From Thermoanaerobaculia bacterium (lineage in GTDB: Bacteria; Acidobacteriota; Thermoanaerobaculia; Multivoradales; JAHEKO01), in assembly GCA_947259925.1 (NCBI GenBank), contig CAMYOG010000008.1, forward strand, positions 6,111 to 38,802: a stretch of DNA of 32,692 nucleotides. The letters are read 5' to 3'. Positions 25,584-31,771 of this stretch are shown here, one piece after another. A program made the position numbers and the translations under genes. The notes below the pieces were generated by a model that did no database searches, was not told the DNA's origin, and saw only the letters and a program-made list of their open reading frames with translations. The number at the start of each line of letters is the position of its first letter. Within the stretch, counting starts at the first letter, position 1.

Positions 25584-26894
25584 TCAGCGTCGTTCGGACG
25601 CGGGCCCCGGCTCGGTGGCGACTCTGGGCAGGGGGTAGACCGTACCGTCGATCTCCCAATCGAGGCGCTCCACCTCGCCGGCGTCGTCGACGACCACCTT
25701 GATGCGAGCGTAGTCCTGGGGCGAGAAGAACTCGGTCTGCGACAGCGGCAGGAGCAGCCAGTCGTTGGCTCTCAGGGTGCCGTCGACGACCCGGAGCTCG
25801 ATCACGCTGCCCGGCCGCAGCTCGAACCCGCCGGTGTAGCGCTCGAGGATCGAGGGGTCCACCTCGACGGTCTCGATCTCGAGCGACTGCGGGGTCTCGA
25901 CCGTTTCGCCGACCGCGATCTTCGGCACGTCGCGCCGGATCCGGTCGCCGGCACCGGTCTGGAAGTTGCTGGTGAAGACGACGAAGGTACCGGTGTCCGC
26001 GTGGTAGTCGGCGAACGCCCGGAAGCCGTGGGTCACGCCGTTCCAGCGCAGGCCGTCGTCGCGGATCAGCACCTCTGCGGCGGTCTCGCCCAGGCGGCCA
26101 TCGAGCAGCGCCCGCATCATCGCCAGGAGGTCGCGTGCGGTGGAGAAGACCGAGCCCGCTCCGACCAGGAACGACAGATCGCGCGGCGGGGCGTTGCTCA
26201 GGCCGCCGTCGGCGCGGAGATAGTAGCTGGACGCTCGACACGGCAGGAGAGCGATCGCATCGGCGTGCGCGGTATCGGTCATGCCGGCCGGCTCGAGCAG
26301 GTACTTTTCGAGCAGCTCCTGATAGCTCAGTCCGCCGGCCAGCTCCAGGACCCGGGCCAGCACCGAGAAGCCGCCCGAGCTGTACGAGCTGCTCGATCCG
26401 GGCTCGAAGATCAGCGTCGCCGCGGCTGCCAGCTCGGCCATGTCGGCGGCGGTCATCGGAGCGACTTGCGCGGATTCGTCGAGCAGTCGATGAGGGATCC
26501 CGGCCTCGTGGCGAGCGAGGCGCTCGACGGTGATCGTCTCGCCGCGGGGGAACCCGGGCAGCCATTTGGTGAGTAGGTCGTCCGGTGCGACCTTTTCTTC
26601 CTCGAGCAGGCGAGCTAGCACCACCAGCGTCATCGGCTTGGTGATCGAAGCGACGCAGTATCTGATCTCGGGCCCGTTCGACACCCCCAGCTCGTGATTC
26701 GCCATTCCGAACGAGCGCTCGTAGCGGATCTGCTCACGGTCGGCCACGAGTAACGTCCCCGAGAGGTGGCCGTCCGCTTCGTAGGCTGCGAGGTAGGCGT
26801 CGAGGCGTTCCTCGAGATCGGTGGCGGTCGCCGCGGCCTCGGCGAGGGCCGGGCCTGCAGCCAGCAGCACGAATAGAACGAGCTTCATCACCAT
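25584..26894 (-). CDS. Exported serine hydrolase, beta-lactamase class C family
   Basis: 436 residues. I prefer ATG 26894 (MVMKLVLFVLLAAGPALAEA) because GGAGG lies 5 nt upstream; a GTG two codons earlier would overlap that Shine-Dalgarno. Signal peptide about 1-18. Catalytic motifs are SITK (83-86, nucleophile Ser83), YSSGG (171-175) and THG (288-290). After the catalytic domain comes a C-terminal beta domain (ILERYTGGFELRPGSVIELR), the DUF3471-like domain often found in these enzymes. Substrate is unknown: D-amino peptides or esters are likely. It lies between the molybdopterin gene (49 bp upstream) and the Asp-box gene (99 bp downstream), all on the minus strand. TACTCT upstream could be its own -10. 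Confidence 0.9.
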   Translation of the reverse strand: MVMKLVLFVLLAAGPALAEAAATATDLEERLDAYLAAYEADGHLSGTLLVADREQIRYERSFGMANHELGVSNGPEIRYCVASITKPMTLVVLARLLEEEKVAPDDLLTKWLPGFPRGETITVERLARHEAGIPHRLLDESAQVAPMTAADMAELAAAATLIFEPGSSSSYSSGGFSVLARVLELAGGLSYQELLEKYLLEPAGMTDTAHADAIALLPCRASSYYLRADGGLSNAPPRDLSFLVGAGSVFSTARDLLAMMRALLDGRLGETAAEVLIRDDGLRWNGVTHGFRAFADYHADTGTFVVFTSNFQTGAGDRIRRDVPKIAVGETVETPQSLEIETVEVDPSILERYTGGFELRPGSVIELRVVDGTLRANDWLLLPLSQTEFFSPQDYARIKVVVDDAGEVERLDWEIDGTVYPLPRVATEPGPASERR

Positions 26895-26943
26895 GCGCAC
26901 CTCCGCGTCTGAGAGTAGGACACGGAGACAGGCGGATCGTTAC

Positions 26944-28956
26944 TCAGCTACCGCCCGCGCCGAGCAGTGCGATCTCGACCCGCGCGTCGTTGAAGCAGGC
27001 GGCATCGCCGACCACCTGGGCGTCGTCGGGGCAGAGCGTGACCGAGGTGGCGCCGTTGATCGACGACCGGCTCCAGGCTCCTTTCGGCATCGACGAGACC
27101 CCCGGCCGCACCCGGTCACTGATCCTGAGATGGCAGTGCACCTCGCCCCGCTGGTTGAAGACCCGGACCCGGTCGCCGTGGGCCAGGTCGCGGGACGCGG
27201 CGTCGTCCGGGTGCATGGTCACTCGCAGGGTGTCGAGGTTGTACTCGCCCATCGTCGAGGTGACCAGCTTGGAGCTCGCCGGAGAGATCAACGACAGGGG
27301 GTAGTCGTCGCCGGGCGCGCTCCAGGCGAACGGCCGCTCGCCCAGAACCGCCGGCGTCAGATGGATGCGGCGGTCGGGAGTCTGGGGAAAGACGCTTTCG
27401 AACTGGACCGGCCGCCCGCCCGGGAAATCGGGTCGGGAGTGACGGCCGGCGACCAGGGCGTCGGCGTCGGGCGGTCCACCCGGCATGTCGATCGACGCCG
27501 CGACCTTGCGCAGCAGCGCCTGGTCGTCGAGATGGAAGGCGGGCTCGTCGAAACCGGCGGCCCGTCCGAGCTCGGCGAAGAGCTGCATGTTGGTGCGCGC
27601 CTCGCCGGCCGGCGAGATCACCGGTCGGACCCCGCCGACAATGTAGCTGCCGTAGCCGGAGCGGATGTCCCAGCCCTCGAGGAAGGTAGTCGCCGGCAGG
27701 AGGAGGTCGGCGAAGCGGGCGGTGTCGGTCAGCACCTGGTCGTGGACGACGGTGAACAGGTCGTCGCGCTCGAAGCCTCGGCGGACCGCCCGGTGCTCGG
27801 GCACGGTCGCCAGCGGGTTCGCGTTGTAGACGAAGATCGCCCGCACCGGCGGGTCGAAGTCGGAGGCGAGCGCCCGGCCGAGCTGGGTCATGTTGATCCG
27901 CCGGGTCGTCCAGTCGAGCTCACCGACCACCGTTGAGGGGTCGAACTTGACCGCGCCGCCGTTGCTCAGCGTGTAACCGGCGCCACGGACGCCGAACTTG
28001 CCGAGCAGCGCCGGGATCGACAGCACCGCAGCGATCGCCTGGCCGCCGTTGGTGTTGCGCTCGATGCCCCAGCCGCAGCGGACCACCGCGGGGTCGCTCG
28101 CGGCGAGAGTCGCCGCGGTGCGCTCGATCGCGGTCGCGTCCACGCCGCTCACCTCGGCGGCTCGGTCGAGCGACCATGCGCGCGCCTGCTCCAGCAGCGG
28201 CTCGACGCCGACGGCGTTGGCAGCCAGGAACTCGGTGTCCAGCGCTCCACGCTCCTCCCACCAACGGATCATCGCCAGCGCCAGCGGCAGGTCCTGCCCG
28301 GGCAGGACCGGCAGATGGAGATCGTGCTCGGCCCGCGCCAGGTTGCGGCGCGGGTCGATGGTGATGATCGTCGCGCCGCGCCGCTTGGCCTCGCGCAGAT
28401 ATGGCACCAGGTGGATGTTCGATCCGCGCGGATTGGCGCCCCAGATGACGATGCATTCGGCCTCCGGGTAGTCGGCGAACGCTACGCCGGGCATCTTGCC
28501 GTACATCGCGAGCGCCACCTCGGTCGCCGGCACCGCACAGATCGTCTTGTCGAGGCGCGAGGCGCCGAGGCGCGCAAAATAGAGGTGGTCGATCAGCTCG
28601 TCGCTCACCATCCCGTTCGAGCCGCCGTAGTGAAACGGCAGGATCGCCTCGCCACCGGACTCCGAGCGAATGCGCTCGAAGCGCTCGGTGATCTCCGCGA
28701 TCGCTTCGTCCCAGGAGATCCTCTCGAAGCTCGCCTCGCCCTTCGGCCCGACCCGGCGCATCGGGTGGAGGAGACGGTCGCGGTGGTAGAGGCGCTTGTG
28801 GAACTGGCTGACCTTCGAGCAGATGAAGCCGGCGGTGTCCGGGTGCGGACTCCCCGGTTCGATCGCGGTCACCCGGCCGTCCTCGACGGTCACGTCGAGC
28901 GCGCACGCGTCGGGACAGTCCATCACACAGGTCGTGCTCAGCGTCTCTTTCGCCAT
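26944..28956 (-). CDS. Molybdopterin-dependent oxidoreductase with one [4Fe-4S] cluster (DMSO reductase family)
   Basis: 670 residues, no signal peptide and no twin-arginine motif, so cytoplasmic. The [4Fe-4S] ligands are Cys10, Cys14, Cys18 and Cys46 (CVMDCPDAC, then GFICSKV). The bis-MGD-binding body follows: FHYGGSNGM, a candidate Mo ligand Cys140 in LDKTICAVPATE, IVIWGANPRGSN, IITIDPRR, GQDLPLALAM, RFADLLLPATTFLEGWD, and the C-terminal molydopterin dinucleotide-binding domain (YPLSLISPASSKLVTSTMGE). This matches the stand-alone 'molybdopterin oxidoreductase' group related to formate dehydrogenases and polysulfide or DMSO reductases. No electron-transfer or membrane subunit is adjacent. 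Substrate cannot be assigned. TAGACT lies 6 nt before ATG 28956. Confidence 0.92.
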   Translation of the reverse strand: MAKETLSTTCVMDCPDACALDVTVEDGRVTAIEPGSPHPDTAGFICSKVSQFHKRLYHRDRLLHPMRRVGPKGEASFERISWDEAIAEITERFERIRSESGGEAILPFHYGGSNGMVSDELIDHLYFARLGASRLDKTICAVPATEVALAMYGKMPGVAFADYPEAECIVIWGANPRGSNIHLVPYLREAKRRGATIITIDPRRNLARAEHDLHLPVLPGQDLPLALAMIRWWEERGALDTEFLAANAVGVEPLLEQARAWSLDRAAEVSGVDATAIERTAATLAASDPAVVRCGWGIERNTNGGQAIAAVLSIPALLGKFGVRGAGYTLSNGGAVKFDPSTVVGELDWTTRRINMTQLGRALASDFDPPVRAIFVYNANPLATVPEHRAVRRGFERDDLFTVVHDQVLTDTARFADLLLPATTFLEGWDIRSGYGSYIVGGVRPVISPAGEARTNMQLFAELGRAAGFDEPAFHLDDQALLRKVAASIDMPGGPPDADALVAGRHSRPDFPGGRPVQFESVFPQTPDRRIHLTPAVLGERPFAWSAPGDDYPLSLISPASSKLVTSTMGEYNLDTLRVTMHPDDAASRDLAHGDRVRVFNQRGEVHCHLRISDRVRPGVSSMPKGAWSRSSINGATSVTLCPDDAQVVGDAACFNDARVEIALLGAGGS

Positions 28957-28962
28957 CCGCGA

Positions 28963-28968
28963 AGTCTA
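28963..28968 (-). promoter_or_regulatory. Candidate -10 hexamer (TAGACT) for the molybdopterin gene
   Basis: On the minus strand TAGACT is followed by TCGCGG and ATG 28956. There is no Shine-Dalgarno. The same GGAGTAGACT string also occurs at the divergent promoter near 8590-8599. Confidence 0.42.
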
Positions 28969-29086
28969 CTCCCGGGGCTCGAGTCTCGTCCGGATGATCA
29001 GTTTCGCACCCACTTCTCGCGTTACTTGATACGGGATGGCTGAAGGAGCCCTCGAGGCGACGACAGCCCCTGAAACCCGGGCGGGG

Positions 29087-29100
29087 CACCTTTCGAGGTG
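29087..29100. other. Short hairpin with TTCG tetraloop
   Basis: CACCT-TTCG-AGGTG is a perfect 5-bp stem with the very stable UUCG loop. No T-run follows on either strand, so it is not a standard terminator. It lies in the 237-bp stretch (28957-29193) between the divergent molybdopterin gene and the small ORF, where I see no other supported feature. A similar but weaker GGCACC-TTCG-GGT string lies about 30 nt downstream. Confidence 0.35.
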
Positions 29101-29193
29101 ATTCGCTCAAATCAGGCCCGGCACCTTCGGGTATTGGCGGCAATCAGTACCGGGTGTTGGAAGCACAGTCGGGTCTGGGAAGGAGGCACGGCC

Positions 29194-29244
29194 ATGCAGG
29201 TCAGGACGCACGTCAAGGCTTCCGCATTCGTCTGGGACGACTAG
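29194..29244 (+). CDS. 16-codon small ORF with strong Shine-Dalgarno (candidate leader or small peptide)
   Basis: AAGGAGG (29180-29186) lies 7 nt before ATG 29194 and is close to a perfect Shine-Dalgarno, among the best in the window. The frame reads MQVRTHVKASAFVWDD and ends in TAG at 29242-29244. The stop lies in the loop of a 7-bp hairpin, and an intrinsic terminator follows at 29276. The peptide has a basic N-terminal half and an acidic end; it has no hydrophobic segment, and no processing enzyme is nearby. It could be a leader peptide upstream of the dehydratase gene, a stand-alone small protein or a truncated member of a longer family. Codons for Val (three) and Thr (one) are present but not clustered, so classical Ile/Thr/Val attenuation is not supported. 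Not recognised. Confidence 0.5.
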   Translation: MQVRTHVKASAFVWDD

Positions 29245-29263
29245 TTCTTCGTCCCGCGGACGA
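29234..29263 (+). promoter_or_regulatory. Two mutually exclusive hairpins overlapping the small ORF stop
   Basis: Segment A GGGACGA (29234-29240) pairs with segment B TCGTCCC (29249-29255) around an 8-nt loop holding the TAG stop. Segment B can instead pair with segment C: TCGTCC (29249-29254) with GGACGA (29258-29263), 3-nt loop. A ribosome on the ORF would cover segment A and favour B-C. This is the geometry of a translation-sensing switch; its effect is inferred only. Confidence 0.38.
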
Positions 29264-29275
29264 GTCCCTAGCTCA

Positions 29276-29313
29276 GAGCGAGCCGCCACCCGGCGGCTCG
29301 CTCACTTTCTTTC
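29276..29313 (+). terminator. Strong intrinsic terminator after the small ORF
   Basis: GAGCGAGCCGCC (29276-29287) and GGCGGCTCGCTC (29292-29303) form a perfect 12-bp GC-rich stem with an ACCC loop. ACTTTCTTTC follows (29304-29313), a T-rich tail in the plus direction. It would end transcripts of the small ORF about 95 nt before the dehydratase start. This is the clearest intrinsic terminator in the window. Confidence 0.75.
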
Positions 29314-29407
29314 GGTGCCAGGCCTGCAAGATGCAAGCTACAACGCGATGTAGCATGCCTCTTTGTGCCGATCTGAGCGCAACTCAGCATCTTGCAGGCC
29401 TGGCACC
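29314..29407. repeat. Long palindromic element with 21-bp perfect arms and two internal hairpins
   Basis: The arms at 29314-29334 and 29387-29407 are perfect reverse complements; the left arm starts GGTGCCAGGCCTGC. The pairing extends one more base (C29313 with G29408). The 52-nt interior holds two further hairpins: GCTACA/TGTAGC (29337-29342, 29349-29354, 6-nt loop) and CTGAG/CTCAG (29373-29377, 29383-29387, 5-nt loop). As single strand it folds into a three-armed junction. It resembles REP/BIME or MITE-type elements mobilised by REP-associated or other transposases, but no transposase or second copy is in the window. It ends exactly at the start codon of the dehydratase gene. Confidence 0.75.
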
Positions 29408-30385
29408 GTGCGAGTCGATGCGATCCGGAACGAAGTCATAAAGGCCGCCGAGCGGCTCCGGGGGCGGGTCCGCGAGACCCCGGTCGACGGCTCGCCCGAG
29501 CTCGACCGGCTGACCGGCGCTCGAGTCCTGCTCAAGCTCGAGAACATCCAGCACACCGGCTCCTTCAAGCTGCGCGGAGCGATGAACAAGGTCCTATCGC
29601 TGTCGCCCGCGGAGCGCGCGGCCGGCGTCGTCGCGGCGTCTACCGGTAACCATGGCGCCGGCGTCGCCTTCGCCTGCCGGGAGGCGGATGTCCCCTGCCG
29701 GGTGTTCGTGCCCGAGGGCGCCTCGCCGAGCAAGCTGGCCGCGATCGAAGGCTACGGTGCGGTCGTCCAGGTGGTAGGACACGACGGGGTGATCAGCGAG
29801 CGGATGGCGCGGCGCTTCGCTCTCGACAGCCGCCTGACCTACGTCTCCCCCTACAACGACGAACAGGTGATCGCCGGCCAGGGCACGATCGGCGAGGAGC
29901 TCGAGCGGCAGATCGAGCGGATCGACGCGCTCTTCATCTCGCTGGGCGGCGGCGGCTTGATCTCGGGAGTCGCCGGCTATCTCGAGACGACCTGGCCCGA
30001 CCTGGAAGTGGTCGCCTGCTCGGCGCGCAACTCGGCGGTCATGTACGAGTCGCTCCAGGCGGGCGAGATTCTCGACCTCGAGTCGCTGCCGACGCTCTCG
30101 GACGGCACCGCGGGCGGGGTCGAGGCCGACGCGATCACCTTCCCGCTCTGTCGGCAGCTGATCGACCGCCACGTCCTGGTCGAGGAAGCGGCGATCGCCG
30201 AGGCGCTCGAGCTGGTCCTCGAGCGGCAGCACATCCTGGTCGAGGGCGCGGCGGCGCTGGCGGTCGCCGCCCTGCTGCAGTCGGGAGATCGCTACCGCGA
30301 CGCCAACGTCGTGGTGGTGATGTGCGGCGGCAACGTCTCCCTCGAGACGCTGCGCGGCGTGCTCGGCTGGGAGCGAGTGGGCTAG
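29408..30385 (+). CDS. PLP-dependent threonine/serine dehydratase (or serine racemase-like)
   Basis: 325 residues from GTG 29408, the first plausible start: upstream codons fall inside the palindromic repeat. It is a fold-type II PLP enzyme. The Schiff-base Lys54 lies in HTGSFKLRGA, the phosphate/cofactor loop STGNHG is at 78-83, the PLP-phosphate glycine loop GGGG is at 180-183, and MCGGNVS is near the C-terminus. There is no C-terminal ACT/regulatory domain, so it matches the catabolic threonine dehydratase (TdcB)/serine racemase group rather than the full-length biosynthetic IlvA. It deaminates threonine or serine to 2-oxobutyrate or pyruvate. No Shine-Dalgarno is clear, and its first base pairs in the upstream palindrome. 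The exported amidohydrolase gene follows after 31 bp. Confidence 0.9.
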   Translation: MRVDAIRNEVIKAAERLRGRVRETPVDGSPELDRLTGARVLLKLENIQHTGSFKLRGAMNKVLSLSPAERAAGVVAASTGNHGAGVAFACREADVPCRVFVPEGASPSKLAAIEGYGAVVQVVGHDGVISERMARRFALDSRLTYVSPYNDEQVIAGQGTIGEELERQIERIDALFISLGGGGLISGVAGYLETTWPDLEVVACSARNSAVMYESLQAGEILDLESLPTLSDGTAGGVEADAITFPLCRQLIDRHVLVEEAAIAEALELVLERQHILVEGAAALAVAALLQSGDRYRDANVVVVMCGGNVSLETLRGVLGWERVG

Positions 30386-30388
30386 GAT
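30383..30388 (+). promoter_or_regulatory. Candidate -10 hexamer (TAGGAT) for the amidohydrolase at 30417
   Basis: TAGGAT overlaps the TAG stop of the dehydratase gene. It would give a leader of about 20 nt containing the GAGGAGG Shine-Dalgarno (30402-30408), 8 nt before ATG 30417. Confidence 0.38.
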
Positions 30389-30416
30389 CACCCGGACGAC
30401 CGAGGAGGATTCCGAC

Positions 30417-31766
30417 ATGAAGAGTCGAGTGGGTGGCGTGGCAGGGGTCGCGCCGCGGCAGTGGGGGAGCGCCGTGCCGGCGCTCATCGTCTGCCTGATC
30501 ACGGCGCTTGCCGGAGCGGGTCTCGGAGCCGGGGAGCCGATCGGCGGGCGGACGGCGATCCTCTGCGCCCGGCTGATCGACGGCGTGCGGGACACGGCGA
30601 TCGAGGACGCCGCGGTCCTGATCGAAGGCGAGCGGATCGTCGCCGTCGGCGGCCGGGAGATCGTCCCCGAGGACGCCCGGGTGATCGATCTCGGCGACGT
30701 GACGCTCCTGCCCGGCCTGATCGACGCCCACAGCCATCCGCTGCTCGACTCGGACGACTATCAGTACCGCCACCTGAGCCGCTCGTCGGCCTACAAGGCA
30801 CTCCGGGCGCTCAAGGCTGTGCGGAACACTCTCGCCGCCGGCTGGACGTCGATCCGGATCGCCGGCGATGCCGACGTTCACTATGCCCATCTCGACCTGC
30901 GGCGGGCGATCGACGAAGGTCTCTGGAGCGGACCGCGCATCGCCGGCGCGGGCCACTACATCTCGAACACCGGCGGCGGCGGCGACATCAACTTCCTCTC
31001 GCCGGAGCAGGACTTCCAGGCCGACGGACTGGTCGTCGACGGTGCCGACGCGATGCGCAAGGCGGTGCGGGAGGAGATCAAGTACGGCAGCGACTGGATC
31101 AAGCTCCTGGTGACCGGCGCTTTCATGTCGGCGGCCGACAACCCGCGCGACGTCCACTTCAGCCGTGAGGAGCTCGACGTGGCGATCGAAGAGGCCAACC
31201 GGCGCGGCGTGCCGGTGATGGCCCACGCCCACGCCGCTGAGGGGATCAAGATGGCGATTCGCGCCGGCGTGCGCTCGATCGAGCATGGCACCTTCATCGA
31301 CGACGAGGGGATCCGACTGGCGGTCGAGCACGGCGTCTACCTGGTGCCGACCCTCTACATCGGCGACTACTTCATCGAGAAGGGGAGCGACGGCGAGTGG
31401 CAGGAGAAGAGCGTCGAGCTGTCGAAGAAGTACCGCGATCTCCACTTCGAGGGCGTGAGGAAGGCGATCGAGGCCGGCGTCAAGGTGGTCGTCGGCGTCG
31501 ATCTGGGCGGGCTCGCCTACCCGGCAGAGAAGAACGCGCGCGAGTTCGCGGCGCTGGTCGAGGCGGGGATGACGCCGATGCAGGCGATCCAGGCCGGCAC
31601 CCGGGTGAACGCCGAGCTCCTCGGCTGGGAGGATCGCGTCGGCACCGTCGAGGTGGGTAAGCTGGCCGATCTGGTGGCGGTCCCGGGCGATCCGCTCGCG
31701 GACATCGGCCTGCTCCAGCGGGTCGACTTCGTGATGCTGGGCGGGGCGGTGATCGAGTCGCCCTAA
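30417..31766 (+). CDS. Exported amidohydrolase (Xaa-Pro dipeptidase-like)
   Basis: 449 residues. Start ATG 30417 is firmly set by GAGGAGG 8 nt upstream. The signal peptide is long (about 1-39, hydrophobic core VPALIVCLITALAGAGLGAG). The active site is that of the amidohydrolase superfamily: DAHSHP (His105, His107), candidate carboxylated Lys229 in DWIKLLVTGA, His270 in VMAHAH, His290 in SIEHGT and Asp362 in VVGVDLGG. The family's usual N- and C-terminal beta strands are present (GERIVAVGGREIVPEDARV, and VGKLADLVAVPGDPL). Exported members of this branch hydrolyse Xaa-Pro dipeptides or other N-acyl amino acids. It is a paralogue of the lipoprotein at 16627-18012. Convergent with the propeller gene, 5 bp between stops. 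Confidence 0.9.
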   Translation: MKSRVGGVAGVAPRQWGSAVPALIVCLITALAGAGLGAGEPIGGRTAILCARLIDGVRDTAIEDAAVLIEGERIVAVGGREIVPEDARVIDLGDVTLLPGLIDAHSHPLLDSDDYQYRHLSRSSAYKALRALKAVRNTLAAGWTSIRIAGDADVHYAHLDLRRAIDEGLWSGPRIAGAGHYISNTGGGGDINFLSPEQDFQADGLVVDGADAMRKAVREEIKYGSDWIKLLVTGAFMSAADNPRDVHFSREELDVAIEEANRRGVPVMAHAHAAEGIKMAIRAGVRSIEHGTFIDDEGIRLAVEHGVYLVPTLYIGDYFIEKGSDGEWQEKSVELSKKYRDLHFEGVRKAIEAGVKVVVGVDLGGLAYPAEKNAREFAALVEAGMTPMQAIQAGTRVNAELLGWEDRVGTVEVGKLADLVAVPGDPLADIGLLQRVDFVMLGGAVIESP

Positions 31767-31771
31767 GAGGT

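Noticed and set aside
29036..29101. 21-codon frame MAEGALEATTAPETRAGHLS(R)
   Set aside because: No Shine-Dalgarno or promoter is evident, and it runs through the TTCG hairpin; there is nothing to support it as a gene.
29194..29244. Classical Ile/Thr/Val attenuation leader for the dehydratase
   Set aside because: Only scattered Val and Thr codons occur, with no regulatory codon run, and no antiterminator pairs with the terminator arm, so a textbook amino-acid attenuator is not claimed.
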